From assembly GCF_009758015.1 (NCBI RefSeq), contig NZ_WSEL01000009.1, positions 1 to 64,000 on the forward strand: 64,000 bases of DNA, read 5' to 3'. How positions within the stretch are numbered: the first letter of the stretch is position 1; the number at the start of each line of letters is the position of its first letter. Positions 10,449-21,254 of the stretch are shown one piece after another. The position numbers and the translations under genes were made by a program. This DNA is from Ramlibacter pinisoli (GTDB taxonomy: Bacteria; Pseudomonadota; Gammaproteobacteria; Burkholderiales; Burkholderiaceae_C). The notes beneath the pieces are model-generated. The model was given only the letters and a program-made list of their open reading frames with translations. It was not told where the DNA came from and ran no database searches.

Positions 10449-11050
10449 ACGCGCCCCGCCGGCTGGGCGTCTTCGGCGGCTCGTTCGATCCTCCGCACCT
10501 GGCCCACGTGGCGCTGGCCCGGGCGGCAGTGGCGCAACTCGGGCTCGACGAACTGCGCGTGCTGCCCACCGGGCAGGCCTGGCACAAGGCGCGCGCGCTG
10601 AGCGCCGCGCAGCACCGGCTGGCCATGGCCCGCGAGGCCTTCCGCGACGTGCCGAACGCCCACGTCGACGATCGCGAGCTGCGCCGCAGCGGACCCACCT
10701 ACACCGTCGACACGCTGCGCGAGCTGAGTGCCGAGTGGCCCGGCGCGCAGCTGCTGCTGGTGATCGGCGCCGACCAGGCCGAGGCCCTGCACGGCTGGCG
10801 CGAGTGCGCGGCCATCATGGAGCTGGCGACGCTGGCCGTCGCCGCGCGTGCACGCCCTGGTCCCCACGCCTCACCGTTCGACACTTCGCGGCTGCCGCCG
10901 GGCCGCTGGATTGCGGTCGAGCTGCCCACGATGCCGGTCAGCGCCACCCAGGTCCGGGCCCGCGTCGCGGCCGGGCAGGGGATCGACCAGCTGGTTCCGG
11001 CCGGCGTCGCAAGCTATATTGCCCTTCACCACCTTTACGCCCCCACCTGA
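10445..11050 (+). CDS. nadD: Nicotinate-mononucleotide adenylyltransferase
   Basis: NadD converts nicotinate mononucleotide and ATP to deamido-NAD. The nucleotidyltransferase signature [14 protein letters not shown] is at the N-terminus, and the late [12 protein letters not shown] resembles the family's ISSTxIR motif. No ATG is available next to this signature. The start is proposed as TTG at 10445, which overlaps the hemF stop (TTGA) and gives 201 residues; a GTG at 10439 is the alternative. The frame stays open far upstream inside hemF, but that part is not coding for this family. The stop overlaps the rsfS ATG by one base. Confidence 0.88.
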   Translation: MNAPRRLGVFGGSFDPPHLAHVALARAAVAQLGLDELRVLPTGQAWHKARALSAAQHRLAMAREAFRDVPNAHVDDRELRRSGPTYTVDTLRELSAEWPGAQLLLVIGADQAEALHGWRECAAIMELATLAVAARARPGPHASPFDTSRLPPGRWIAVELPTMPVSATQVRARVAAGQGIDQLVPAGVASYIALHHLYAPT

Positions 11051-11688
11051 TGACCCAAGCGACCGAGAAGAAAGACACCCAACGCCTCCAGCGAGCCATC
11101 GTCGACGGACTGGAGGACGTCAAGGCGCAGGAGATCCAGGTCTTCAACACCGAGCACCTCTCGCCCCTGTTCGAGCGGGTGATCGTGGCGTCGGGCACCT
11201 CCAACCGGCAGACCAAGGCGCTGGCCTCCAGCGTGCGTGACGCCGTGCGCGAGGCGGGCTTTCCCAAGCCGCGCATCGAGGGCGAGGAGAACGGCGAATG
11301 GATCATCGTCGACTGCGGCGCAGCCGTCGCGCACATCATGCAGCCGGCCATCCGCAACTACTACCACCTCGAGGAGATCTGGGGTGACAAGCCGGTGCGG
11401 CTGAAGTTCGGCGCGCCCAAGCCGGCGCATGCGGCCCCCGAGCCCGCGCCGGCCAAGAAGGCGCCTGCCAAGACCAGCCTGCGCCGCAGCAGTGCCGCCA
11501 AGACGGCGGCCCGGGCCGAGGAGCCGAAGAAGGCGCCGGCGAAAAAGACTGCCGCCAAGGCCCCGGCGAAGAAGGCCGCCACGGCCAGGTCGGGCGCCCC
11601 AGTCAAAAAGGCCGCCCCGGCCAAGACGGCCGCCAGGAAGGCGCCGGCAAAGAAGACTGTCGCCAAGTCCGCGCCCCGCAAGGCATGA
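11050..11688 (+). CDS. rsfS: Ribosomal silencing factor RsfS with a long Lys/Ala-rich tail
   Basis: Residues 1 to about 120 are a normal RsfS/Iojap domain ([42 protein letters not shown]). RsfS binds ribosomal protein L14 on the 50S subunit and blocks subunit joining in slow growth. Residues about 121-212 form an extra tail rich in Ala, Lys and Pro with repeated APAKK and KKAPA units, like bacterial histone H1-like proteins; typical RsfS proteins end near residue 105-130. The tail is in the same frame with consistent codon use. The nadD-rsfS-rlmH-maf-rng order is normal for betaproteobacteria. The stop overlaps rlmH (ATGA). Confidence 0.93.
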   Translation: MTQATEKKDTQRLQRAIVDGLEDVKAQEIQVFNTEHLSPLFERVIVASGTSNRQTKALASSVRDAVREAGFPKPRIEGEENGEWIIVDCGAAVAHIMQPAIRNYYHLEEIWGDKPVRLKFGAPKPAHAAPEPAPAKKAPAKTSLRRSSAAKTAARAEEPKKAPAKKTAAKAPAKKAATARSGAPVKKAAPAKTAARKAPAKKTVAKSAPRKA

Positions 11689-12152
11689 AGCTGGTGGTGG
11701 TCGCGGTGGGCCAGCGGGTGCCCGACTGGGCGTCCGCTGCCTGGGACGACTACGCCAAGCGGTTCCCGCCCGAGCTTCGGCTCGAACTCAAGGCCGTGAA
11801 GACCGAGCCGCGCGGCTCGCGCACCGTGGAGCAGCTGATGGCCGCGGAGCGCGAGCGCATCGAGGCCGCCATTCCGCGCGGCGCCCGCGTGGTGGCCCTC
11901 GACGAGCGTGGCACGGCGCTGTCCACGGTGGCCCTGGCCGCCAAGGTCAAGGGCTGGCAGCTCGATGCCGACGACGTCGCACTGGTGATCGGCGGGCCCG
12001 ACGGCCTCGATCCGGCCTTCCGCGCCGCGGCCCACGAGCGCGTGCGCCTGTCCGACCTCACGCTGCCGCACGCCATGGTGCGCGTGCTGCTGGCCGAGCA
12101 GCTGTACCGCGCCTGGTCGATCAACGCCAACCATCCCTACCACCGTGAGTGA
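11685..12152 (+). CDS. rlmH: 23S rRNA pseudouridine-1915 N3-methyltransferase
   Basis: The 155-residue SPOUT methyltransferase has the standard length and the knotted AdoMet-binding motifs [12 protein letters not shown] and [23 protein letters not shown]. RlmH methylates pseudouridine 1915 in helix 69 of 23S rRNA on the assembled 70S ribosome. The ATG overlaps the rsfS stop by four bases (ATGA), suggesting coupled translation with another ribosome-acting factor. Confidence 0.96.
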   Translation: MKLVVVAVGQRVPDWASAAWDDYAKRFPPELRLELKAVKTEPRGSRTVEQLMAAERERIEAAIPRGARVVALDERGTALSTVALAAKVKGWQLDADDVALVIGGPDGLDPAFRAAAHERVRLSDLTLPHAMVRVLLAEQLYRAWSINANHPYHRE

Positions 12153-12167
12153 GCGCCGGGAGCGAGC

Positions 12168-12770
12168 GTGAGCGATTTCGTGTATCTCGCGTCCCAGAGT
12201 CCGCGCCGGCGCCAGCTGCTGGAGCAGCTGGGCGTGCGCCATGAACTGCTGCTGCCCGATCCGGGCGAGGACACCGAGGCCCTCGAGGCCGTGCTGCCCG
12301 GCGAAGCGCCGGTGCGCTACGTCCGGCGCGTCACGGGCCTGAAGCTCGACGCCGCGCTGGAGCGCCTGCGCCGCCGCGGCCTGCCGCCGGCGCCGGTGCT
12401 GTGCTCGGACACCACGGTGGCCCTGGGACGCACCATCTACGGCAAGCCGGCCGACGACGCCGACGCGGCGCGCATGCTGCGCGAGCTGGCCGGCCGCACC
12501 CACCGGGTGCTCACCGCGGTGGCGGTGCAGCGCGGGCGCACCCGGCGCGAGGCGCTGTCGGAGTCGCACGTCACCTTCGACCGCCTGCTGCCCGCGCAGG
12601 TGCGCGCCTATGTCGCCGGCGGCGAACCGCACGGCAAGGCCGGCGCCTATGCCATCCAGGGCCGGGCCGCGGCGTGGATATCCCGCATCGCGGGCAGCCA
12701 CTCGGGCATCATGGGCCTGCCGATGCACGAGACCGCGCAGCTGTTGCGCGCCTTCGGCTTCCGACTCTGA
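12168..12770 (+). CDS. maf: Maf-family nucleoside triphosphate pyrophosphatase
   Basis: The 200-residue protein has the Maf signature YLASQSPRRRQLLEQLGV at the N-terminus and the central VLCSDTTVALG with the expected acidic residue. Maf enzymes hydrolyse dTTP/UTP and some modified nucleotides. The start is a GTG at 12168, 16 bases after rlmH. Its place between rlmH and rng fits the usual YhdE-type Maf context, favouring the dTTP/UTP pyrophosphatase over the YceF m7GTP type, although the substrate cannot be fixed by reading alone. Confidence 0.9.
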   Translation: MSDFVYLASQSPRRRQLLEQLGVRHELLLPDPGEDTEALEAVLPGEAPVRYVRRVTGLKLDAALERLRRRGLPPAPVLCSDTTVALGRTIYGKPADDADAARMLRELAGRTHRVLTAVAVQRGRTRREALSESHVTFDRLLPAQVRAYVAGGEPHGKAGAYAIQGRAAAWISRIAGSHSGIMGLPMHETAQLLRAFGFRL

Positions 12771-12780
12771 ATCCAAGGAC

Positions 12781-14259
<1,479 letters not shown>

Positions 14260-14277
14260 GCGCGGGCGGCACGGCCG

Positions 14278-15102
14278 CTAGCGCCAGTGGAAGGCGCCGT
14301 CCACCCTTTCGCCGTGCAGCGTCATGCCATGGCGCGCCAGTTCCTCCTCGCGCCAGCGCGCGTCCTGGCGCTTGCGCTGGAACCGGGCCCACTTGCGCTG
14401 CAGGAACGACTGGCCGAGCACCCTGTAGGTGTCGCGCGCGCTGAGGCCCTCCTTCTGCGACAGGCCGCGCTCGCGCTTGAGGGCGCTGAGCGTGATCGAG
14501 CCGTAGTGGTGCAGCCACGACGCGCCGACCTGGCCGCAGGCGATGCCGGCCTGGTCGAGCTCATGGAAGAACAGGCTGTCCTCGAAGCCCCACAGGCTGG
14601 GCGTGGCGCGGAAGTAGCCGACCTCGTCCCACACTGACCGGTGTACCGCCATGCAGACCGCATGGCGCGCGCCGCGGCGGGTCACGTCGCGCATCTTCGT
14701 GGCGTCGCCGGCACGGAACGCCTCCAGGTCGTAGTCGAGCGCGCCCTCGACCAGCGCCGGCGACACCACCTTCAGGCCGTTGGCATTCGCGGCGCCGACC
14801 AGCCCGTCGAGCCAGCCCGTGGTAACCACGACGTCGTTGTTCATGATGACGGTCCAGTCGGCCTGCAACGCCAGCGCGCCCTGGTTCCAGGCCACGCCGC
14901 AGCCCAGGTTGTGTCCGTTCAGGATGCGGCCGCCCAGCGGCAGGGTGCCCAGGTAGTCGCGGGTGGCGTCGGTCGAGCCGTTGTCGACGGCGACCAGCCG
15001 CGACAGGTCGAACCCGGCGCGCACCAGGCTGTCGACGCACTGGCGCGTGTAGTCGACCTGGTTGTAGCAGGCGAACGTGACGGCGACGGTGGGGGCGGTC
15101 AT
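14278..15102 (-). CDS. Family 2 glycosyltransferase, LPS cluster
   Basis: The 274-residue product has a GT-A fold start (VAVTFACYNQVDYTRQC), the nucleotide-binding VDNGSTDATRDYL, and VIMNNDVVVTTGW, where a DxD-like motif would lie. The later WGFEDSLFFHELDQAG is typical of rhamnosyl/galactosyl-type GT2 enzymes. The ATG at 15102 overlaps the upstream O-antigen ligase-like gene by four bases. It is the last gene of the galE-led minus-strand operon, so a role in LPS core or O-antigen side-chain synthesis is likely; donor and acceptor sugars are unknown. Confidence 0.82.
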   Translation of the reverse strand: MTAPTVAVTFACYNQVDYTRQCVDSLVRAGFDLSRLVAVDNGSTDATRDYLGTLPLGGRILNGHNLGCGVAWNQGALALQADWTVIMNNDVVVTTGWLDGLVGAANANGLKVVSPALVEGALDYDLEAFRAGDATKMRDVTRRGARHAVCMAVHRSVWDEVGYFRATPSLWGFEDSLFFHELDQAGIACGQVGASWLHHYGSITLSALKRERGLSQKEGLSARDTYRVLGQSFLQRKWARFQRKRQDARWREEELARHGMTLHGERVDGAFHWR

Positions 15103-16394
15103 GCGGGGCGGCGGGGCAGGGCGCCGGCGGCGAACACGGCCACCAGCAGGGCGTAGAAGGAGGCTGCGTAGATCAGGTTGGTGACCTCGGAGGTGAAGCT
15201 GGCGGTGAGGTAGCCGACCACCACCACCAGGCCCAGGTAGCCGTTCTGGCGCACCCTCGGCGCCGAGGACTTGCAGGCCTGCACGAAGATGGCCAGCGGC
15301 ACGGCATAGATCAGCAGGCGGGACAGCAGCCCGGCCAGGCCCATCCGCATCATGGCCTGCAGGAATTCGTTGTGCACGCCGGCGCCGATGAAGTACGACT
15401 GCAGGGCCGCGGTGTAGAACGGCGTGATGGCCGGGATGGTCCGGATGTCGGGCAGGGTGGCAAAGCCCCAGCCCAGCAGCGGCCGGTCGACGAACAGGTG
15501 GGCCGCGACGCGGTACAGCGACAGCCGCAGTCCGACCGAGGTGTCCAGGTTGGCGCCGCTCGCGTAGGCCGCGACTTCGATTCCCACGGTGTCGACCCGC
15601 AGCTGCACCACGGGGGAGCACCAGTAGGCCAGGACACAGGCCACCGCCACGGCGCTGACCGAGCCCGCCAGTTGCCGCGTCGTGAGCCGGCGCCCGCGCA
15701 TGAGCCACACGGTCAGCAGGATGGGGATCATGAGCCAGCCGGTGCGCGACTGCGTTCCCAGTGCCACCAGGATCGCCAGCCCGATGGCGGCGGCCATGGT
15801 GGCCTTGCGCCATGCCGGGTCTGACGGCTGCACCAGGAACAGGCAGATGAAGGCCGCGATCATCATGTGCTGCGACAGGGTCAGCGGGTCCATGAAGATG
15901 GTCGCGAAGCGGCCGGCCCAGTAATGGTCGGGCGCCTGCGGCACCAGGAAGATCCAGCCCGCGCACACCGCGATGGCGGCCGGGAATGCCACCGCCGCCA
16001 TCGGCGCGAAGTTCAGGCGGCGCCGGCGCAGGTCCATGAAGATCGCGAAGGCGAACAGGAAGCGCAGGGTGGCATCGATGGACCGTGGCACCAGCTGCTG
16101 GTGCGCCAGGTTCACCAGCAGCGCGGCGGTGAACGGCGCCAGCGCGGCCAGCGCCAGCCAGCGGACCGCCGGCTCGCGCAGGAACGGGCGCAGTTCCCGC
16201 CGGTGGACGATGCAGGAGCCGGTGCAATACACCCCCATGATCACCATCGACGCGGTGAGCCAGCCCCGCACCACGAAATAGAACAGGAGGGCGATGCCGA
16301 AGAATGCGAGCAGCCCGCGGTCGGCGGCCGGGCGTTGTCCGGACCGGAATTCGCCGAGGCCGGGGTGTCCGGCGGGCAGGGGACGGGACGACAT
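15099..16394 (-). CDS. O-antigen ligase / Wzy-like polytopic membrane protein
   Basis: The 431-residue product has about ten to twelve hydrophobic segments and a periplasmic-loop motif GVHNEFLQAMMRMGL, matching the H-x-x-F/Y-L-x motif of the Wzy_C/O-antigen ligase (WaaL) family. Also visible are LALGTQSRTGWLM-like cytoplasmic and loop residues (GTQSRTGW) and DRPLLGWGFATLP, conserved positions of this family. WaaL transfers O-antigen from undecaprenyl diphosphate to lipid A-core at the periplasmic face. Whether this enzyme is the ligase or a polymerase cannot be decided by reading. It overlaps its downstream neighbour by four bases. Confidence 0.8.
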   Translation of the reverse strand: MSSRPLPAGHPGLGEFRSGQRPAADRGLLAFFGIALLFYFVVRGWLTASMVIMGVYCTGSCIVHRRELRPFLREPAVRWLALAALAPFTAALLVNLAHQQLVPRSIDATLRFLFAFAIFMDLRRRRLNFAPMAAVAFPAAIAVCAGWIFLVPQAPDHYWAGRFATIFMDPLTLSQHMMIAAFICLFLVQPSDPAWRKATMAAAIGLAILVALGTQSRTGWLMIPILLTVWLMRGRRLTTRQLAGSVSAVAVACVLAYWCSPVVQLRVDTVGIEVAAYASGANLDTSVGLRLSLYRVAAHLFVDRPLLGWGFATLPDIRTIPAITPFYTAALQSYFIGAGVHNEFLQAMMRMGLAGLLSRLLIYAVPLAIFVQACKSSAPRVRQNGYLGLVVVVGYLTASFTSEVTNLIYAASFYALLVAVFAAGALPRRPA

Positions 16395-16403
16395 CGATCG
16401 AGT

Positions 16404-17342
16404 CTACCTGCCGCTCAGCCGGGACTGGGCCGACGGCGAGGCGGCCTGCAGGCCCGTGTGCCGCAAGGCTTCGAAGGGCGTGCCGGCGTCCAGGGCGGCC
16501 CGCACGGCATTGAAAAAGCCGGCCTTGACGCGGGTGTTGTCGTTGTAGCTGACGCCGCCGACGTGGATCCAGCGGCCGTCGATCAGCTCGACGGGCCGGG
16601 GCGGCTCGGCCGCCGATGGCTGGAGCTCCACCAGGTCTCGGCTGGCGAACCGCAACGCGCCACGGTCGAGCGTGGAGTACAGCGGGTTCCAGTTGCGCCC
16701 GCCGGTGTCGAGCCCGCGCGAGAAGTCGTACAGGAAATTCAGCGGCCGCCCGGACACCGCTTCCAGGCGGTACATGCAGTAGCCGGCCCACAGCGACCAG
16801 CAGCCGAAGCGGCCTTCGTTGGGCAGGCCGAACACCGGCTGCGCACCCAGGCGCTCGGCGAAATCGACCGGGGCGACCGGGATGAGGTCGTGGTCGAGAA
16901 AGGCGAACAGGCCGGGCCGCAGGGCGCGCACCAGGTGGTGGAAGACCCAGGACATGGCCATGCCGTGCGAGCGGTTGGCATGGCGCGTGCGGTAGGGCGG
17001 CAGGCCGAAGTAGGGCGCGCCGTGGCGGGCGCAGACGGCGGCGACCTCGTCGCGCGTGGGCTGCTGGCGCGAGTTGTCGGCTACCAGCACGGTGACGCCC
17101 GGCAACTGGCGGGCCGCCGCGGCCAGCAGCCAGTCGAGCGTCCAGGTCTGCTCGAAGGCGATGACCAGGGCCACGGGACGGCCCGCCAGGGACTGGTGGG
17201 CGGCCAGGAAGGCGTCGAGCGCGGGCGGTCGCACACCCAGGTAGCGGGCCAGCAGGGCGTCGTTGCGCAGTTGCTTGAGCCCCTGCTGCAGGGGCTGCAG
17301 GCGCAGCCATTCGCCGGCGGTGAACTGGTTCACGTGGCGCAT
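16404..17342 (-). CDS. Uncharacterised glycosyltransferase-like protein
   Basis: The 312-residue protein shows a possible GT-A fold: VALVIAFEQTWTLDWLL at the start, VTVLVADNSR for nucleotide binding, and FAFLDHDLIPVAPVDF with an acidic D-x-D motif. A later segment has HVGGVSYNDNTRVKAG. I cannot assign it to a named family with confidence. It lies between the GT9 gene (12-base gap) and the O-antigen ligase-like gene in the LPS operon, so a sugar-transfer role in LPS core assembly is the best inference. Confidence 0.6.
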   Translation of the reverse strand: MRHVNQFTAGEWLRLQPLQQGLKQLRNDALLARYLGVRPPALDAFLAAHQSLAGRPVALVIAFEQTWTLDWLLAAAARQLPGVTVLVADNSRQQPTRDEVAAVCARHGAPYFGLPPYRTRHANRSHGMAMSWVFHHLVRALRPGLFAFLDHDLIPVAPVDFAERLGAQPVFGLPNEGRFGCWSLWAGYCMYRLEAVSGRPLNFLYDFSRGLDTGGRNWNPLYSTLDRGALRFASRDLVELQPSAAEPPRPVELIDGRWIHVGGVSYNDNTRVKAGFFNAVRAALDAGTPFEALRHTGLQAASPSAQSRLSGR

Positions 17343-17354
17343 CGTGGAATCGGG

Positions 17355-18449
17355 TCAGGCAGGTTGCAGGAGGCGGCGGGCTTCGGCCAGCACGCGCTCG
17401 GGATGGATGTGGGGCAGGCAGTCGGCCCGGCTGTCGCGGTGGTCCTCGCAGCCGGCGCGCCCGCAGGGCACGCAGGGCAGTTCGCTCTGCAGCACCGTGA
17501 CATTGCCCACTGTCTGGCGGCCGGCCGCGCGCCGCCAGGTGACCGGCTGGCCGGCCTGCGCGGGCCAGGGTGCCCAGCGCATCGGGTTGCTGGGGCCGAA
17601 CACGGCCACGACCGGGATGCCCGCGGCCGCGGCCAGGTGCGACACCGAGGTGTCGGGGCCCACGTAGAGCGCCGCACGGTGCAGCAGGGTGACGAGTTGC
17701 CGGAACCCCAGGCGGCCCGAGGTGTCGAGCAGCGCGGGCGGCTGACCCAGTGCCAGCAGGGGCGCGATGCAGGCCTGGTCCCGCGGGCTGCCGCTGCCGG
17801 TGAGCACGACCTGGTGCCCCTGGTCCAGCAGGCTGCGCACGGTCTCGGCGTAGTGCGCGATCGGCCACTGCTTGTAGGCCCACATCGACGGTGCGTGGAC
17901 CACGACGGCGCCGGACTTCAGCGCGGCGGCCAGGTCGGCCGGCAGGTCCTCGGGTTCGGGAACCGTGACGGCCGGCACGGGCGAGGCCGGCGGCAGCCAG
18001 GGCGCGAGCAGCGCATGCTTCTCGGCCACGGTGTGGACCGTGCCGCGGTCGCCGGCGGCCATGACGCAGTGGTGCAGCAGGCGCTGCTTCCAGCTGCTGC
18101 TGCTCTCGCCCGGCGGCACGATGCCGCTGCGGCGCCGGCCGGCGATCCAACCGAGCGCGTGCGCGCGGTCGCCGCCGTCGGTGACCAGCGCGAGGTCGTA
18201 GCGCCGCCACAGGCGGCGGGCGGCGGCCAGGCCGCCTTTCCAGCCCAGGCGCGCGGGCAGTTCGATGGTGTGCGAGATGTCCGGATTGCCGGCCAGCATG
18301 CCGAGCGTGCCGGCGAAGCCGAGCACGTCGATGCGGGCCCCCGGCCAGCGCCGGCGCGCGGCGCGCACCAGCGGCGTGGTGAGCAGCACGTCGCCGATCT
18401 GGCGGGTGGCAACCACGAGGATGCTGTCGAAATCGGCGGCGCGATCCAT
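17355..18449 (-). CDS. Family 9 glycosyltransferase (LPS heptosyltransferase-like)
   Basis: The 364-residue product starts with ILVVATRQIGDVLLTTPLV and has the C-terminal donor-binding signature GPDTSVSHLAAAAGIPVVAVFG, both hallmarks of GT9 ADP-heptose:LPS heptosyltransferases (WaaC/WaaF/WaaQ). A cysteine-rich stretch (LPCVPCGRAGC) follows, as in several family members. The ATG at 18449 overlaps the msbA stop (ATGA). I expect transfer of a heptose to the inner core on the cytoplasmic face; which heptose cannot be told. Confidence 0.85.
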   Translation of the reverse strand: MDRAADFDSILVVATRQIGDVLLTTPLVRAARRRWPGARIDVLGFAGTLGMLAGNPDISHTIELPARLGWKGGLAAARRLWRRYDLALVTDGGDRAHALGWIAGRRRSGIVPPGESSSSWKQRLLHHCVMAAGDRGTVHTVAEKHALLAPWLPPASPVPAVTVPEPEDLPADLAAALKSGAVVVHAPSMWAYKQWPIAHYAETVRSLLDQGHQVVLTGSGSPRDQACIAPLLALGQPPALLDTSGRLGFRQLVTLLHRAALYVGPDTSVSHLAAAAGIPVVAVFGPSNPMRWAPWPAQAGQPVTWRRAAGRQTVGNVTVLQSELPCVPCGRAGCEDHRDSRADCLPHIHPERVLAEARRLLQPA

Positions 18450-20176
18450 CAGTTGCCGAACTGCAGCGCGTGCAGGCGGGTGTAGATGCCGCCCAGCGCC
18501 AGCAACTCCTCGTGCGTGCCGCTCTCGACCAGGCGGCCCTCGTCGAGCACGGCGACGCGGTCGGCATGCTCGATGGTCGACAGGCGGTGGGCGATGATCA
18601 GGGTGGTGCGTCCGGCCATCAGCTCCTGCAGGGCGTCCTGCACCAGGCGCTCGGACTCGGTGTCGAGGGCGGAGGTGGCCTCGTCGAGGATCAGGATGGG
18701 CGCGTCCTTGTACAGGGCGCGGGCGATGGCCAGCCGCTGGCGCTGGCCGCCTGACAGGTTGGCCGCGTTGTGGCCGATGACCGTGTCCATGCCCTGGGGC
18801 AGCTGGTCGACCAGCCCGCCCAGCCGCGCCGCTTCCAGGGTGCGCCGCACGCGGGCGGCGTCGAGCGAGGCGCCCAGTGCCACATTGGCGGCCAGCGTGT
18901 CGTTGAACATCACCACGTCCTGGCTGACGATGGCGTATTGCCGCCGCAGGGCCTGCAGGTCCCAGTCCTGCACCCGGTGGCCGTCGAGCAGCACCTCGCC
19001 CCCGGTCACGTCGACGAAGCGCGGCAGCAGGTTGGCCAGGGTGGTCTTGCCCGATCCCGAAGGGCCGACCAGGGCCACCACCTCGCCCGGCCGGATCTCC
19101 AGCGACAGGGCGTCGAGCGCGGGCCGCCCGGTGTCGGGGTAGCGCACCGTGGCTTCGCGCACTTCGATGTGGCCGTCGGCACGGTCGGGGGCATGGGTGC
19201 CGCTGCTCTCGGCCGGCTCGCGCTCCAGCAGTTCGCGCACCCGGTGCACGGCGGCCAGGCCGCGGGTGATCGGGTTGGCCGCTTCCGACAGGCGCTTGAT
19301 GGGCGCGATGAGCATCAGCATCGCCGTGATGAAGGAGGCGAAGGTGCCGACGGTGATGCCGTCGCGGCTCTGCCAGAGCGCCACGCAGATCACCAGCGAC
19401 AGCGCCGAGGCCGCGAGCATGTGCGTCAGCGGCGTGATGGCCGCCGACGCCGCCGCCGCCTTCAGCGCCAGCCGGCGCAGTGCGCCGCTCAGCGCGGCGA
19501 AGCGCGTGGACTGCGCGCCCTGGGCCTGGTGGATGCGCACCACGCGGGCGGCGAGCACGTTCTCCTCGACGACGTAGGCGAGTTCGTTGGTGGCCGTCTG
19601 CGTGCTGCGGGCGATGCGGTACAGGCGCCGTGACAGCGTGCGCATCACCCAGCCCACGGCCGGCACGACCAGGAACACGACCAGCGTGAGCTGCCAATTC
19701 AGGAGCAGCAGGTACAGCAGCAGCGCGATCAGGCTCAGGCTGTCCTTGAGCAGGCCCATGACCGAATTCACCAGCTGGGTCAGGCCGTTCTGCACCTCGT
19801 AGACCACGGTGTTCGACAGCGAGGTGGCGTTCTCGCGCCGGAACAGGGCCAGGTGCACGTCGAGCAGGCGGCCGAACATCGCGCGGCGCAGGGCCAGCAG
19901 GCCATCCTGCGTGATGCGCGCCAGGGCCAGGTCGGCCAGGAAGCCCGCGATGCCGCGCAGCGCGAACACCAGCAGCAGGGCCGCCGGCACGATCCACAGC
20001 GGCAGGCTGGCGGCGCCCGTGAAGCCGCGGTCGAGCAGCGGCTTGAGCATGGCGGGCACGGCCGGCTCGAGCGCCGAACTCACGAGCGTGCACAGCGCCG
20101 CCACCACCCAGTAGCGGCGCGAGCCCCGGAAGTACGGGGCCAGCCAGCGGAAGGATGCGAAGTCGATGCCCGTCAC
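18449..20176 (-). CDS. msbA: Lipid A export ABC transporter MsbA
   Basis: The 575-residue half-transporter has an N-terminal six-helix membrane domain and a C-terminal ATPase domain with Walker A GPSGSGKTT, the signature LSGGQRQRLAIARAL and Walker B ILILDEATSALD, followed by the switch IAHRLSTIE. Length and LPS-operon context fit MsbA, which flips lipid A-core across the inner membrane. The start is assigned to GTG at 20176, because it overlaps the galE stop (GTGA) and gives the usual length; the frame is open further upstream inside galE. Confidence 0.9.
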   Translation of the reverse strand: MTGIDFASFRWLAPYFRGSRRYWVVAALCTLVSSALEPAVPAMLKPLLDRGFTGAASLPLWIVPAALLLVFALRGIAGFLADLALARITQDGLLALRRAMFGRLLDVHLALFRRENATSLSNTVVYEVQNGLTQLVNSVMGLLKDSLSLIALLLYLLLLNWQLTLVVFLVVPAVGWVMRTLSRRLYRIARSTQTATNELAYVVEENVLAARVVRIHQAQGAQSTRFAALSGALRRLALKAAAASAAITPLTHMLAASALSLVICVALWQSRDGITVGTFASFITAMLMLIAPIKRLSEAANPITRGLAAVHRVRELLEREPAESSGTHAPDRADGHIEVREATVRYPDTGRPALDALSLEIRPGEVVALVGPSGSGKTTLANLLPRFVDVTGGEVLLDGHRVQDWDLQALRRQYAIVSQDVVMFNDTLAANVALGASLDAARVRRTLEAARLGGLVDQLPQGMDTVIGHNAANLSGGQRQRLAIARALYKDAPILILDEATSALDTESERLVQDALQELMAGRTTLIIAHRLSTIEHADRVAVLDEGRLVESGTHEELLALGGIYTRLHALQFGN

Positions 20177-21174
20177 GCGGTCCCGGCAGCCTGGTGGAGC
20201 TTGCGCTCCCATTGCCAGGCGTGGGCGACGATGGTGTCCAGGTCTTCGTACTGCGGTGTCCAGCCCAACTCGGCCCTCGCCCTCGCCGCATCCGCCACCA
20301 GCGCCGGCGGGTCGCCCGCGCGCGGCGGGTCGTCTCGCAGGGGGATGGGATGCCCCGTCACTTTCCTGGCCACCTCGATCACCTCGTTCACGGAATGGCC
20401 CTTGCCATTGCCGAGGTTGTAGACGGTGGTGGCCGCCCCCGCCTCCAGCGCGCGCAGCGCCGCCAGGTGCGCCGCGCACAGGTCCTGCACGTGGATGTAG
20501 TCGCGCAGGCACGAGCCGTCGGGCGTCGCATGGTTCGAGCCGTAGCGCGAGATGAACTCGCGCCGGCCGGAGGCGACCTGCAGCACCAGCGGGATGAGGT
20601 GGGTCTCGGGCTCGTGGTGCTCGCCGATCGAGGCGTCGGGATGCGCCCCGGCTGCATTGAAGTAGCGCAGCGAGATGGATCGCAGGCCGTGCGCCTGGCT
20701 GTAGTCCTGCAGGGCGTATTCGACGGCGAGCTTGCTGTGGCCGTACGGATTGATCGGCCGCGTGGGATGGCCCTCCGGGATCGGCACCTCGACCGGGTTG
20801 CCGTAGGTGGCCGCCGTGGACGAGAAGATGAACTGCCGCACCCCGTGCTCGAGCATGGTGTCGAGCAGGTTGAGGGTCTGCACGACGTTGTTGCGCCAGT
20901 ACTTGCCCGGCTTGGCCATCGATTCGCCCACCAGGCTGGAGGCGGCGAAATGCATCACGCAGCGAGGCTGGAATTCGCGCAGCACGGCGCCCATGAAGGC
21001 GGCATCGCCGATGTCGCCGACCTTCAGGACCTCGGTGCCCACCGCCTCGCGGTGGCCGGTGGCGAGGTTGTCGACGACGACGGGCCTCAGTCCGTTGTCT
21101 CGCAGCATCCGCACCATGTGCGACCCGATGTAGCCCGCGCCTCCCGCGACCACGACAGTGGGTGTTTGGTCCAT
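20173..21174 (-). CDS. galE: UDP-glucose 4-epimerase
   Basis: The 333-residue short-chain dehydrogenase/reductase has the NAD-binding VVVAGGAGYIGSHMV, the catalytic Ser-Thr segment FIFSSTAATYG and the YxxxK motif YGHSK, followed by SLRYFNAAGAHPD. These identify GalE, which interconverts UDP-glucose and UDP-galactose. ATG 21174 is chosen because the fold begins eight residues later; an in-frame ATG lies at 21243. It is the first gene of the LPS operon, presumably supplying UDP-galactose for core synthesis, and is divergent from the GT2 gene at 21255. Confidence 0.93.
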   Translation of the reverse strand: MDQTPTVVVAGGAGYIGSHMVRMLRDNGLRPVVVDNLATGHREAVGTEVLKVGDIGDAAFMGAVLREFQPRCVMHFAASSLVGESMAKPGKYWRNNVVQTLNLLDTMLEHGVRQFIFSSTAATYGNPVEVPIPEGHPTRPINPYGHSKLAVEYALQDYSQAHGLRSISLRYFNAAGAHPDASIGEHHEPETHLIPLVLQVASGRREFISRYGSNHATPDGSCLRDYIHVQDLCAAHLAALRALEAGAATTVYNLGNGKGHSVNEVIEVARKVTGHPIPLRDDPPRAGDPPALVADAARARAELGWTPQYEDLDTIVAHAWQWERKLHQAAGTA

Positions 21175-21254
21175 GGATGAGGGTGCAATAATGGTTCGTT
21201 GATCAAGTTCGATTATGCCCGCGTGCCCATGGGCCGACGGCACGCTGTGAGCGC

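Noticed and set aside
14278..18567. A single 1429-codon minus-strand frame across the LPS cluster
   Set aside because: Only its 3' part (14278-15102) codes, as the GT2 enzyme; the rest is out of frame with the ligase, GT and GT9 genes and is Arg/Pro-rich noise.
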